A stretch of 64,000 nucleotides of DNA. Origin: Martelella mediterranea. Its GTDB lineage: Bacteria; Pseudomonadota; Alphaproteobacteria; Rhizobiales; Rhizobiaceae. The stretch lies in contig NZ_SMAR01000017.1 in NCBI RefSeq assembly GCF_004342225.1, positions 1 through 64,000 on the forward strand, written 5' to 3'. The notes under the pieces are model-generated. The model saw only the letters and a program-made list of their open reading frames with translations. It searched no databases and was not told the origin of the DNA. Below, one piece after another: positions 53,116 through 61,831 of the stretch. Within the stretch, counting starts at the first letter, position 1. Each line of letters begins with the position of its first letter. The translations under genes were made by a program, and so were the position numbers.

Positions 53116-55355
53116 TCAAGGAATGGTTCACGGCCCGAGAGCTGGCCGACATCGCGAAAGAACGCGGACTGAAAAGTTTCCCTAATTCAGAACGCCATGT
53201 CCGGCGTCACGCTGCGGAAAACGGCTGGAATGACCTGCCCGACAATCTGTGCCGCAAAAGGAAGGGTGTTGGTGGTGGGAAGATCTATCACCGCTCGCTT
53301 CTGCCCGACGTTATGTCAGCGACGCTTCACGGGATCGAAACGAAGGAAACGCAGCTTGCCGTTCAGAACCAGCATAATCAAATCGCCCAGAAGCGTGCCT
53401 CTCTGATCCCGGTCACCTCTCTGAGATTCCGTCAACGCAACGCGATGGAAGCACGCGGGGAAATCCTGGTCGCGATCGACCGCTATGTTGCCATGAATGG
53501 CATGGCCGCGCGCAGAGAAGCTATTCTGATGTTTGTGCGTGCTCAGGACGAACATGTCGAGCGCACAGAAGCGCTCGCAAAGGCTAATGCCGGAGAACCG
53601 TTAAACGATCGTGAGCGCCTGCTTATTGAGCGTCCGTCTTTGCTTTCCGACCCCAACGGCTTCGACCTGGTTCCGGAAACACTGGCTATTGCCAATGATC
53701 GGTGTGGCGCGCGCACCAAAATTTCGCGTGCGACTGTCTATGAGTGGTTCAAAATGAGGGACAAAGGCGGCATTACGGCTCTTGCTCCTGCTCTGACGAA
53801 GGAAGACGAGCCGGTCTCTGAAGAATTCAGGGCCTTCCTCACCTTCTACGCCAAGCCCTCGAAACCAACGGCGACAGAAGCGCTCTCGGCTTTCAAAAAA
53901 GCCAATCCTGAAACCTCTCTGACGATCGATCAGGTACGTTATACGCTGAAACGCAAGCTCAACGATATCGAGCGTAATGTCGGTCGCGAAGGGCTTCTGA
54001 CACTGCGGTCACGTATGGCCTACATCACGCGTTCGACCGAAAACTTGCTTCCGACAACGATCTACACAGCCGATGGCAAAACCTTCGACGCAGAGATCGA
54101 GCATCCAGTCAGCCACAGAGCTGTCAAACCGGAAATCACGTCCATTCTGGACATCGCAACACGTCGTTGTGTTGGCTACGCGGTTTCCTTCAAGGAAAAC
54201 GTGATTGCTGTTACCGAGGCACTGCGCAATTCTTGTTGTGGTCACGGCATTCCCGCAATCTTCTACGTTGACCGAGGCCCTGGCTACAAAAATAAAACCT
54301 TTGATGCCGATGTTAACGGTCTGATGGGGCGGCTCTCGATCACGAAGATGCACGCGCTACCTTATAATTCGCAGGCGAAGGGTATCATCGAGCGCTTCAA
54401 CCGGACGGCCTGGAACCGTCTGGCGCGTAAGCTACCGACCTATCTCGGCAAGGAGATGGACAAGGAAGCTGCCCAATTTGTTCACAAACAGACCAGATCC
54501 GACATTAAGGAACTCGGCACATCTCGGTTACTGCCGTCATGGGATGAGTTTCGCGCCCTGTGCGAAGAAGCGATAGCTGAATACAACGCCACGCCCCATG
54601 ACGGCCTGCCACGCTACCGCGATGAAACAACCGGAAAGTATCGGCATTACTCACCAGATGAATTCTGGCAGCTGCACGTTCGCGACGGCTTTGAACCGGT
54701 CGCGGTCAGTGAGGACGAGGTCGACGACCTGTTCCGTCCTTATGAAATCCGCGTTGCCCGCCGGTCTCAGGTCTTCTGGAACAACAACGAGTACTTCCAC
54801 CAAGCCCTTGAGGCTTACCACGACGAAGAGGTCATGGTCGGCTATGACTTTGCTGATGCATCCAAGGTGTGGGTGCGTGAAATCGACCGTGAAGAAGGCC
54901 AGCCTGGTCGTCTGATCTGTGTTGCGGACTTCCACGGCAATCGCCGCGATTATGTGCCTTTAACGGCCCAGCGTGCGGCGGAAGAGAAACGCTTCAAGGG
55001 ACGTCTCAACAGGGTCGACAAAAAGCGTCAGGAAATCGAGGAAGAATTCGTTCCGGCAGCATTGCTCGATCAGTCCAACGCCATTCCCATGGAGCCGCTC
55101 AGCGCACCGGAAGCCGCACCGCATCTTGTTGTCGACAACAAGGAAAAGCCAGCGGCTGCAAAACCAAAACGCAACCTCATTCGCACGGATGAGGAACTGG
55201 CTGCCTGGGCAATCGAAAACCCGGAAAAACTATCAGAAAATCAGCTTCGCGTCCTGCGCAGGTGCCTTGAACGCCCGGCGGCACGTGAAGTTCTGAGAAT
55301 GTCAGGCATCGATCTGGAGGCGCTTCGAAACCTCCTCCGTGCGACCGCTGCCTGA
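53112..55355 (+). CDS. Mu-type DDE transposase (MuA-like)
   Basis: A 747-residue transposase catalysing strand transfer of phage ends for integration and replicative transposition. An N-terminal Mu-type DNA-binding winged helix (EWFTARELADIAKERGLKS ... RRHAAENGW) recognises the ends. The catalytic core has candidate acids Asp321 (YTADGKTF), Asp387 (YVDRGPGY) and Glu427 (GIIERFNR); spacing D-66-D resembles MuA. The Mu C-terminal beta barrel follows, with FRPYEIRVARRSQVFWNN-like features. The gene is intact, and MuB follows 28 bases later. Confidence 0.94.
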   Translation: MIKEWFTARELADIAKERGLKSFPNSERHVRRHAAENGWNDLPDNLCRKRKGVGGGKIYHRSLLPDVMSATLHGIETKETQLAVQNQHNQIAQKRASLIPVTSLRFRQRNAMEARGEILVAIDRYVAMNGMAARREAILMFVRAQDEHVERTEALAKANAGEPLNDRERLLIERPSLLSDPNGFDLVPETLAIANDRCGARTKISRATVYEWFKMRDKGGITALAPALTKEDEPVSEEFRAFLTFYAKPSKPTATEALSAFKKANPETSLTIDQVRYTLKRKLNDIERNVGREGLLTLRSRMAYITRSTENLLPTTIYTADGKTFDAEIEHPVSHRAVKPEITSILDIATRRCVGYAVSFKENVIAVTEALRNSCCGHGIPAIFYVDRGPGYKNKTFDADVNGLMGRLSITKMHALPYNSQAKGIIERFNRTAWNRLARKLPTYLGKEMDKEAAQFVHKQTRSDIKELGTSRLLPSWDEFRALCEEAIAEYNATPHDGLPRYRDETTGKYRHYSPDEFWQLHVRDGFEPVAVSEDEVDDLFRPYEIRVARRSQVFWNNNEYFHQALEAYHDEEVMVGYDFADASKVWVREIDREEGQPGRLICVADFHGNRRDYVPLTAQRAAEEKRFKGRLNRVDKKRQEIEEEFVPAALLDQSNAIPMEPLSAPEAAPHLVVDNKEKPAAAKPKRNLIRTDEELAAWAIENPEKLSENQLRVLRRCLERPAAREVLRMSGIDLEALRNLLRATAA

Positions 55356-55383
55356 CACCCACAAGAAGAGGAAGGAAAATAGC

Positions 55384-56151
55384 ATGAAAAACGTGTTTGT
55401 CGAGACCGCCAACGTCAAAGACTACCTGTCCGCCCTTTCCGCGCTGGAAGAACGTGGCGCGGAAGAGGCCTGCATCGTGGTTGTCGACGGCGCGCCCGGC
55501 CTTGGAAAGACAACGACCATGCAACACCATGTCGCCCAGACCGGTTCCATCTATCTCCGTGCCAAGAAAGAATGGCACCCGAAATGGATGCTGAACGAAC
55601 TGCTCGATGCACTCAATGTCGAAAAACCGCGCGGAATTGAGCAGAAATACACGAAGGTTATCTCGGAGCTGGCCGACCGTCAGCAACTGGCAATCCAGAA
55701 CCGAAAATCCTTCAGCCTTGTGATCGACGAGTTCGACCACTGCTCGTCACGCCCCGCCATTCTGGAAACGTGCCGTGACATTTCAGACCTGCTTGAACTC
55801 CCCACCATCTTTGTCGGCATGGGCAAGGTCAATGACAACCTGAAGCGCTTTCCACAGGTCGCATCGCGCGTCAGCCAGAAGGTGAAGTTCACCGTCATGG
55901 ATAAGGACGACGTTCGCAAGATGATTGAACGCCGCTGCGAGATCAAAGTGGCCGACGACCTTATGACTTTCGTGGCGAAGATGTCGAAGGGCTATAACCG
56001 TGAAGTTCTCGAAGCCATCGCCAGCATCGAGCGTTTTGGCTTTCGTATCGATGTTGGTGAGGATGGCATCACCATGGCCGATATGGCTGGCGAAAAGCTG
56101 ATGAACGACCGGGCCAGCGGCACACCGATCTATGTTCCGGAGGCATACTAA
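55384..56151 (+). CDS. MuB-type AAA+ ATPase (transposition target selection)
   Basis: A 255-residue ATPase. Walker A is GAPGLGKTT and Walker B is LVIDEFDHC; a later SRVSQKVKF could include the arginine finger. It would coat target DNA, deliver it to the transposase and protect the prophage from self-insertion. It is shorter than Mu B because the separate N-terminal helix-turn-helix region seems absent, as in many non-coliphage relatives. The start at 55,384 lies 28 bases after the transposase stop. Confidence 0.9.
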   Translation: MKNVFVETANVKDYLSALSALEERGAEEACIVVVDGAPGLGKTTTMQHHVAQTGSIYLRAKKEWHPKWMLNELLDALNVEKPRGIEQKYTKVISELADRQQLAIQNRKSFSLVIDEFDHCSSRPAILETCRDISDLLELPTIFVGMGKVNDNLKRFPQVASRVSQKVKFTVMDKDDVRKMIERRCEIKVADDLMTFVAKMSKGYNREVLEAIASIERFGFRIDVGEDGITMADMAGEKLMNDRASGTPIYVPEAY

Positions 56152-56759
56152 TGTCCGACGAGCGCACAGCCCACGCGCCAGGCGCACTCTTAACCAAAGT
56201 GCTTCATCATCTTCGCGATGGCGTTTGCCTGACGATCGATACGTTAGAGGAAGATCTTGGTCTAACGCGCCGTCAGATCTCTGACAGCATGTCGAAACTG
56301 ATCATGCGTGGTCTTGTCGAACGTGCAGAGGTCGGCTGCTATCAGCTCACGGACGATGGAATAAAAGCACGTTCAGAAGGCCTTGTTCTGACCAGCGGAC
56401 CAACCGGACCGCACACTGGAAGAATATCAAAGCCATGGCGCGACACTTTGCGACAGCGGGCATGGGCTGCCATGCGCATGTCGGCCAGCTTTACTCTGGG
56501 CGACCTTGTCGTTGCGGCTTCACGCGATGACCGCGATGCCACTTCTAACGCCGGACGCTATGTCCGCGCTCTGGTTCTGGCCGGTTATGTGATCGAAATG
56601 CCGGTCCGCCAAAAAGGTACGCGGATGACCTCCAACGGTTTCAAGCGCTATCGCCTTGTCCGCAACACAGGGCCGGTCGCCCCCGTCTACAGACCGGGAA
56701 AACACACGATCTACGACTACAATCTGCGGGAGGACGTATCGTGCGACAAGAACAACTGA
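56151..56759 (+). CDS. Winged-helix-like early phage protein (202 aa)
   Basis: A 202-residue protein. The N-terminal VLHHLRDGVCLTIDTLEEDL, then GLTRRQISDSMSKLIMRGLVER, looks like a winged helix, and a second region (MRMSASFTLGDLVVAAS ... YVRALVLAGYVIE) repeats that pattern. Two DNA-binding-type wings in one chain would suit a transcription or replication accessory factor, but no family can be named. Start and preceding stop overlap as TAATG. Confidence 0.72.
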   Translation: MSDERTAHAPGALLTKVLHHLRDGVCLTIDTLEEDLGLTRRQISDSMSKLIMRGLVERAEVGCYQLTDDGIKARSEGLVLTSGPTGPHTGRISKPWRDTLRQRAWAAMRMSASFTLGDLVVAASRDDRDATSNAGRYVRALVLAGYVIEMPVRQKGTRMTSNGFKRYRLVRNTGPVAPVYRPGKHTIYDYNLREDVSCDKNN

Positions 56760-57235
56760 TGCCGCTGCCCGATCCGGACTGGATCGAAACATTGCGTATC
56801 GAAGCGAACAAGCCAGGACGCACCAAGGCTGCAATTGCCAAAGAACTCGGAATTTCGCGTCCAGCTGTCTCGCTCATAATCGCCGGAAAATACACCGCCC
56901 GGCTTGAGAAAGTCGCCGTCAAGATCGCCGCGCGCGTCATGGCGCTCTATGGCAGCCGGGTCTGGTGCGCCCATCTTCATTCATCGATTTCGAATGAACA
57001 GTGCCAGAACAACCGTGATGCGCCAATGACCATGTCTGACCCTGTCCGTCTCAAACAGTGGGCAGCGTGCCGGGCCTGCCCGCTCAATCCAGGCAGACAA
57101 GGCGAGACGCACGACAACAGCAAACAAGGGGCTGGCGATGCTGTCGGATACGATGCGCAACCTGCGCAAGACAACGTTTCAGGACGATCCGGAAATGACC
57201 ATCCTGCTTCATATGTTCGAAATGGAGGCGCGTGA
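56741..57235 (+). CDS. Helix-turn-helix phage protein
   Basis: A 164-residue protein beginning with GTG, preceded by GGGAGG with seven-base spacing. Residues 25-60 hold a clear LacI-like helix-turn-helix (KAAIAKELGISRPAVSLIIAGKY). A possible Cys cluster (WAACRACPLNPGRQ) follows. The last 32 residues overlap another reading frame, 57,138-57,341, and look disordered. An alternative ATG start lies at 56,759, on the previous gene's stop. Confidence 0.72.
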   Translation: MRQEQLMPLPDPDWIETLRIEANKPGRTKAAIAKELGISRPAVSLIIAGKYTARLEKVAVKIAARVMALYGSRVWCAHLHSSISNEQCQNNRDAPMTMSDPVRLKQWAACRACPLNPGRQGETHDNSKQGAGDAVGYDAQPAQDNVSGRSGNDHPASYVRNGGA

Positions 57236-57341
57236 AATGGAGAACCGCATTTTCCTGCTTTCAGGACGCCCCCATGTCCCGCTCGACGGCATGTTGATCA
57301 CACCGACCGAAAACGGATCGGAGGAGGTCAAACATGGCTGA
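57138..57341 (+). CDS. Small phage protein overlapping the preceding gene
   Basis: A 67-residue, Met- and Glu-rich, probably helical protein. It overlaps the end of the helix-turn-helix gene by 98 bases in a different frame. AAGGGGC sits before its ATG. A later in-frame ATG at 57,195 would reduce the overlap. It ends within the start of the next gene (8-base overlap), consistent with coupling. Function unknown. Confidence 0.5.
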   Translation: MLSDTMRNLRKTTFQDDPEMTILLHMFEMEAREMENRIFLLSGRPHVPLDGMLITPTENGSEEVKHG

Positions 57342-57588
57342 ACGCGAGGTTATCATTGCCAGCGCAGATCAGTTGCAGCGCTCCGCCGAAGATCTCAAAC
57401 AGCGTGCTGGATCCGATATTGAGTATGGCCCGGATGTGACGGCAACGCTTGCGCGCATGCTGACATCCATGGCCTGCCTGATGCTGCACTTTCACGATGG
57501 CCATGGCCGCTCCCCTCAAAACATCATTCATGTCGATTTTGGAACAGACGGCGGCAATACGCCGCCAGATGGCAACGATGCCGCCTAA
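57334..57588 (+). CDS. Small phage protein of unknown function (84 aa)
   Basis: An 84-residue protein with a helical first half (ADQLQRSAEDLKQRAGSDI ... TATLARMLTSMACLML) and a Gly/Asn/Asp-rich, probably disordered C-terminus. GGAGG precedes the start. It belongs to the middle of the early operon and sits 15 bases before the DUF3164 gene. Confidence 0.65.
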   Translation: MAEREVIIASADQLQRSAEDLKQRAGSDIEYGPDVTATLARMLTSMACLMLHFHDGHGRSPQNIIHVDFGTDGGNTPPDGNDAA

Positions 57589-57603
57589 GCGAAGGGAAAT
57601 ATC

Positions 57604-58254
57604 ATGAAACATGACATCGCAACCGAACTGCCAATCGAGACAATCAACGGCGTTGAGTACGTGACGCTGGCCAAGGGCGACATGAAGCCCTTGTCTGCAA
57701 TCAAGCCTGAAGACATCGAGGAGGATGAAATGGTCCGCCGTCTGAGTGCGAAGGCGGCTCAGATGAATGAAACACTTGCGGCGTTTCGTGAAGAAATCTT
57801 CACCGAGGCGTTGGCCATGCGTGAACTGCTCGCTGAAAAATACGGCGTTAAAAAGGGCGGCAAGAAAGGGAACATCACCTTTTCCACCGTCGATACGTCG
57901 CTTCGCCTGTCGATCAAGGTTGGCGAAACCCTGACGTTCGGCCCTGCTCTGGAAGTCGCCAAGGAAGTGATTGATGGCTGTATTCGCCGCTGGTCCGTAG
58001 GCTCCAACGACAATATCCGTGCGCTGGTCGATCAGGCCTTTCAGGTCGACAAGGCCGGCAAGATCAATACCGATCGCATTCTCGGTTTGCGCCGGCTGAA
58101 AATCGAAGATGATACCGGTGACTGGCAAAAGGCCATGGACATCATCTCTGACAGCGTCCGGGTCATGGCCTCCAAGGAATATGCAAACTTTTATTGCACC
58201 GACAAGAAAACCGGCAGTGATCGCCGCGTTGCCCTTGATCTGGCAAATGCATGA
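57604..58254 (+). CDS. DUF3164-family phage protein
   Basis: A 216-residue protein of DUF3164, a family found in Mu-like phages and conjugative elements. Recognisable blocks are AAQMNETLAAFREEIFTEA, YGVKKGGKKGNITFSTVD and IRALVDQAFQVDKAGKINTDRILGLRRL. The function is unknown; neighbours and distribution suggest DNA binding early in lytic growth. Good spacing to an AAGGG site ahead of the start. Confidence 0.88.
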   Translation: MKHDIATELPIETINGVEYVTLAKGDMKPLSAIKPEDIEEDEMVRRLSAKAAQMNETLAAFREEIFTEALAMRELLAEKYGVKKGGKKGNITFSTVDTSLRLSIKVGETLTFGPALEVAKEVIDGCIRRWSVGSNDNIRALVDQAFQVDKAGKINTDRILGLRRLKIEDDTGDWQKAMDIISDSVRVMASKEYANFYCTDKKTGSDRRVALDLANA

Positions 58255-58264
58255 GGGCGGATCG

Positions 58265-58543
58265 ATGACGCGAGATTTTGCCCGCCTTGAGACGCACGAA
58301 TTCGGTCAGGTTTTGATGACACTGCGCCGAGATGAAGATGATGAAGGCCGATCCGGACCCGTCATCGCATTGCAGATTTCCGAACGCCACGGCATTGAGC
58401 CAACCATGTGTTTCGGCCCTTGGCCGGACACCGATAGCGGCTGGTCCGGTGCCACAAACATGTTTGAGAACGCGGATCTTCGAAAAATTGGCGGCAGTTT
58501 GGCCGACCAAATTGACCAGGCGTTCGGAAAGGCAGGTGCGTGA
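58265..58543 (+). CDS. Small phage protein of unknown function (92 aa)
   Basis: A 92-residue acidic protein (RDEDDEGRSGPVI, DTDSGWSGA). GAGGG lies before the ATG at 58,265; the frame is open further upstream but overlaps DUF3164. Its stop shares a base with the next start (TGATG). No family recognised. Confidence 0.65.
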   Translation: MTRDFARLETHEFGQVLMTLRRDEDDEGRSGPVIALQISERHGIEPTMCFGPWPDTDSGWSGATNMFENADLRKIGGSLADQIDQAFGKAGA

Positions 58544-59232
58544 TGAGCGAGAGCATCAAACGTCGCATTGCTGCACTTCGCCAGATGACGACTGCTCGCG
58601 GTTGCACTGAACAGGAAGCGCTCGCGGCTGCCGAAAAGGCAGCTGCACTGATGCGTGAATATGGCCTCTCAGAACTCGACATTGAGATTAGCCAGCAATC
58701 GGTGAAGGCCAAAACCCACGGAGCCTCAATCCGCGATCGCCTTTGGCGAAGGTTAGCCCTGTGCACCAATACAGCCACCATTGTCGGCGATGTCGACGGT
58801 CATCACAGAACTTTTATCGGCCGCGCACCCGGACCAGAGATTGCCACCTACCTGTTCGTCGTGCTTGACCGTTCGATCGATAGGGCCATACGCGAGTTCA
58901 AGAAGACACCGGATTATACCCGCCGCCGCAGCCGAAAGACAAAGCGTCAGGTCGTTTATGACTTTACCGCAGGTATGGTCGCACGGCTTATTTATCGACT
59001 GGACGAACTCTTTGCTGACGCATTTTCTGCCGATGCGCTGATGGATGCTGACCGCGCCCTCGTCGAACGTTATCCCGGCGCGGGTATCGTTAACGCCAAA
59101 TCACAGGGCGCTGTCAAAAACGGCAATATCGCATCGCTTGGCTACCTCGCCGGCAACAACGTCAACCTTTCGCACGGTGTGAATGGTTCCGCAGTGCCGA
59201 AAGCCATTGCCGGAAAGGCAGGTTGCTTATGA
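58543..59232 (+). CDS. DUF2786-domain phage protein
   Basis: A 229-residue protein whose N-terminal 45 residues match DUF2786 (IKRRIAALRQMTTARGCTEQ, then EALAAAEKAAALMREYGLS). The rest is mostly helical with a basic cluster (TRRRSRKTKRQ). Common in Mu-like and other phages; function unknown. It overlaps the following gene by ATGA. Confidence 0.85.
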   Translation: MSESIKRRIAALRQMTTARGCTEQEALAAAEKAAALMREYGLSELDIEISQQSVKAKTHGASIRDRLWRRLALCTNTATIVGDVDGHHRTFIGRAPGPEIATYLFVVLDRSIDRAIREFKKTPDYTRRRSRKTKRQVVYDFTAGMVARLIYRLDELFADAFSADALMDADRALVERYPGAGIVNAKSQGAVKNGNIASLGYLAGNNVNLSHGVNGSAVPKAIAGKAGCL

Positions 59233-59471
59233 AGCTGTATCCACCTTCTTCGACACAGGGCTATGCACTGGTCTCGCCTGACGGTGCTGTCCTTGGTCAT
59301 AGCTACCGCGCAACCAGTAATGAAGCCATTGAAAGCATGTTTTCAGAGGGCGCTGATCAATGGTCAGAAAGACAGAATGAGGGGTGGCAGGTCATGCTCG
59401 TTTATGCCCGCATCGTGGTCCCTTATTTCTTCCCAGGCGATGCCCGTCAAAAAGACGTGGTGCCATCATGA
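59229..59471 (+). CDS. Small phage protein of unknown function (80 aa)
   Basis: An 80-residue protein with a mixed alpha/beta pattern (GYALVSPDGAVLGHSYRATS ... WQVMLVYARIVVPYFF). No recognised family. Bracketed by ATGA overlaps with the DUF2786 and gemA genes. Confidence 0.65.
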   Translation: MKLYPPSSTQGYALVSPDGAVLGHSYRATSNEAIESMFSEGADQWSERQNEGWQVMLVYARIVVPYFFPGDARQKDVVPS

Positions 59472-59863
59472 ACACCACAGCGATCATCAACATTGCAAAG
59501 CAACAGCTTGGCCTCGAAGAGGATGCGTATCGCGCGCTTCTTGTCCGTGTGACGGGACGGGATTCGCTTCGTGCCATGAGCGAGCGTCAGCGCATTGATG
59601 TTGTCGAGGAGATGAAGCGCAGGGGCTTTCGTGTTCGTTCCGGCGGTAAGACCCTGCCTGTCTCAACCAAACCCTATATTCGGATGATCCATGCGCTTTG
59701 GAAGAGCTGCCATCGCCGTGGCGTTATTTCTGACGGCTCGCGCAAAGCACTGAGAGCCTTTGTCAGCGCCCGTTCACCGAAAGAGGATCCCGATCTGCTG
59801 ACCTATGATGAGGCCAGCCCGATCATTGAAGCGCTCAAAGTCATGGAGGCACGCGCTGGATGA
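59468..59863 (+). CDS. gemA: GemA-like regulatory protein (gp16, DUF1018)
   Basis: A 131-residue protein of the GemA family. Diagnostic blocks are IAKQQLGLEEDAYRALLVRVTG near the start and RMIHALWKSCHRRGVI in the middle. In Mu, GemA alters host gene expression and DNA supercoiling after induction. It overlaps both neighbours by four bases, and directly precedes the Mor-type activator, as in Mu. Confidence 0.9.
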   Translation: MNTTAIINIAKQQLGLEEDAYRALLVRVTGRDSLRAMSERQRIDVVEEMKRRGFRVRSGGKTLPVSTKPYIRMIHALWKSCHRRGVISDGSRKALRAFVSARSPKEDPDLLTYDEASPIIEALKVMEARAG

Positions 59864-60246
59864 CTTTGCCTCCCGACCATCGTGACAATCTGCCAGCGTC
59901 GATCGAAGAGATCGGCGAAGCAATCGGCTTGCGTCTTGCGCTGAAGATTGTAGCGGTGTTTGGTGGCCGAGAAATCAAGTTTCCAGGCAATCCATCAGAT
60001 AATCACCCGGTTATACTGGCTCTTGGCAAAGAAGACGGGTACAAAGTGTGCGAATACATGGCTGGCGGAACGTTGTCCGTTCCTCATTGCCGACCGCGCA
60101 GAAACGCAAAAGCCGAAATACAACGGCTAGAGGCTGAGGGGCTGTCACGCGGTGAGATCGCCCGCCGCCTCGGGATCACACAAAGATGGGTGCGCAAAAT
60201 GGCAAACGACTCGCCGCCCGATCATCCAGACCTTTTTTCAGACTAG
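59860..60246 (+). CDS. mor: Mor/C-family transcriptional activator
   Basis: A 128-residue middle-operon activator. The dimerisation region (IGEAIGLRLALKIVAVFGGREIKFPG) and the C-terminal helix-turn-helix (LSRGEIARRLGITQRWVRKMAN) match the Mor/C family. It should activate the lysis and morphogenesis genes downstream from a middle promoter between 60,270 and 60,331. A hairpin follows its stop codon directly. Confidence 0.9.
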   Translation: MTLPPDHRDNLPASIEEIGEAIGLRLALKIVAVFGGREIKFPGNPSDNHPVILALGKEDGYKVCEYMAGGTLSVPHCRPRRNAKAEIQRLEAEGLSRGEIARRLGITQRWVRKMANDSPPDHPDLFSD

Positions 60247-60271
60247 CAGCCCGGAACAATCTTCCGGGCTG
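60247..60271 (+). terminator. Early-operon terminator hairpin
   Basis: Perfect 10-bp stem CAGCCCGGAA/TTCCGGGCTG with a five-base loop right after the mor stop; only a weak T tail follows. It separates early from middle genes. The 60 bases after it include TTCGCGAA at 60,279-60,286, a possible activator half-site. Confidence 0.65.
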
Positions 60272-60331
60272 ATTTGTATTCGCGAATGCGCAACGTCGCT
60301 GCAGCTTCCAAATCGCCTGCGGAGAACGTTG

Positions 60332-61189
60332 ATGCACCCGGAAATGACTGTCAAGAACCACCGTATTCCTTCAATCTGGTATAAGCAGACAAGTAACCTG
60401 TCATCCGGGCGCACGCTGAACCCGTCGATGATCGTTATGCACTATACGACAGGCTGGAACGGCGAAGGCAGTCGCAACTGGCTGATGGGCGCAGCCGGTG
60501 GAACGTCCAATGAAGGCTCCAGCGCCCATGTTGTTATTGATCGGGATGGAACGGCCTGGCAGATCGCGCCGTTTAATCGGGTCGCCTGGCACGCCGGGCC
60601 TTCTCGCTATGGCGATCTGGAAAGCCTGAACAATCACGCAATCGGGCTTGAGTTTGTCAACTCCGGACCGTTAAGCCCTGACGGCGATGGCCAATGGATC
60701 GACCCATATGGCCACCGGCGCAGCGATGATGAACTCAATGCAGCTGGCGGCTTCATCAAAGCCTCGCATCCGCGTGTTGGCGGACTTGTCTACGCATGGC
60801 CGAACTATACGAAAGTGCAGCTGGCAACCGGCTATGCCATCCTGAAGGCCTTGGCCGACCAGTATCCGATAAGCGCGATTGTCAGCCATGAGGAGATTGA
60901 TACCCGAGGCTGGAAAACGGACCCCGGTCCTGCGTTCCCTATGGAGTCTTTCCGTCAGCTTCTCGGTGACCGCAACCCGGCCCCGCGCGTGAAATCCGTA
61001 ACAGCCTCACGCCTGAATATTCGCAAAGGCCCCGGCGTCGGTTACGCAAGGATCGATCCGCCCGGTGCGCTCGACACAGGCACAATCGTCAGAGTGCTGT
61101 CAGCCGATGATGTCTGGCGCCTGGTTGAAGTCAACGATGGACCGTTAAGCGGTGTTCGAGGATGGGTTCATGGTGCGTATCTCGGATAA
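60332..61189 (+). CDS. Endolysin: N-acetylmuramoyl-L-alanine amidase with SH3 domain
   Basis: A 285-residue lysin. The amidase-2 domain (residues 10-220) shows the zinc His in VMHYTTGW (His37) and further ligands in SHEEIDTRGWKTDPGPAF. A bacterial SH3 domain ends the protein (SRLNIRKGPGVGYARI ... VRGWVHGAYLG). It cuts the amide between muramic acid and the stem peptide. There is no signal peptide, so it depends on a holin. The start at 60,332 has GGAGA six bases before it. First gene of the middle/lysis group. Confidence 0.92.
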   Translation: MHPEMTVKNHRIPSIWYKQTSNLSSGRTLNPSMIVMHYTTGWNGEGSRNWLMGAAGGTSNEGSSAHVVIDRDGTAWQIAPFNRVAWHAGPSRYGDLESLNNHAIGLEFVNSGPLSPDGDGQWIDPYGHRRSDDELNAAGGFIKASHPRVGGLVYAWPNYTKVQLATGYAILKALADQYPISAIVSHEEIDTRGWKTDPGPAFPMESFRQLLGDRNPAPRVKSVTASRLNIRKGPGVGYARIDPPGALDTGTIVRVLSADDVWRLVEVNDGPLSGVRGWVHGAYLG

Positions 61190-61460
61190 AGAGGTTCATG
61201 AAACCTCCCTACAGAAGCCGCGATACCGGTCGTCAAAATGGTATCTGGCTGTCTCGCACGGCTGTGCCTGGCTCGTGATTTTCGTGATCGTGATCGCGGC
61301 CTCACTTGGCTCTGACGGCGCACAGGCGCTGGCCCCAACGGTCATCCCGATCATGGCCGGATTGATTGCTGCCATGCTCGGCATTCACCGGGTCACCGGT
61401 TCAAGGGATCTGCGCACGCTGGCACAAAGCTCGCGTGAACAGGCCGGAGGTGCACGATGA
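61170..61460 (+). CDS. Holin-like two-helix membrane protein
   Basis: A 96-residue protein with two hydrophobic helices (WYLAVSHGCAWLVIFVIVIAA and LAPTVIPIMAGLIAAMLGI) and polar ends. Size, topology and position between the endolysin and spanin genes are those of a class-II holin. It overlaps the amidase gene by 20 bases; GAGGA precedes the ATG at 61,170. Family not named. Confidence 0.72.
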   Translation: MVRISDKEVHETSLQKPRYRSSKWYLAVSHGCAWLVIFVIVIAASLGSDGAQALAPTVIPIMAGLIAAMLGIHRVTGSRDLRTLAQSSREQAGGAR

Positions 61461-61831
61461 TGGCATTTCTGTCAGGCCTGTTTTCGAGGAAGACAGCCCC
61501 GTGGTTGCTGGCGGCGGTTCTCATTGCTTTCGGTGGTGTTTCGGCACGCATGGCGGTCGGCAAGGTTTCCGACCTGATCGATGACCGGGTTGTCGCTGCC
61601 CGCGATGAACGTGATGCCCACTGGAAAGCCAAACTTGCCGCTTCGAACCTCGAAGTGATCCGACTGGAAAAGGCGTTATCGGAACAGGTTCTTGAAACGG
61701 ACCGGCAAATCAAAGCGGCAGAAAATGCTGCCAAAGACCAACTCAGAACGATGGAGAAAGCCAATGCGGCACTGCCGGGCGGTGATGCTTGCGGTCTCGG
61801 CCCTGACCGTGTCCGCCTGCTCCCCCGCTGA
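61457..61831 (+). CDS. Inner-membrane spanin subunit (Rz-like)
   Basis: A 124-residue protein with an N-terminal membrane helix (APWLLAAVLIAFGGVSARMA) and a long periplasmic coiled coil rich in Ala, Glu and Lys (residues 45-105). This is the i-spanin plan. The gene overlaps the holin-like gene by ATGA, and its last 68 bases are shared with the o-spanin in another frame. It would fuse inner and outer membranes at lysis. Confidence 0.85.
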   Translation: MMAFLSGLFSRKTAPWLLAAVLIAFGGVSARMAVGKVSDLIDDRVVAARDERDAHWKAKLAASNLEVIRLEKALSEQVLETDRQIKAAENAAKDQLRTMEKANAALPGGDACGLGPDRVRLLPR

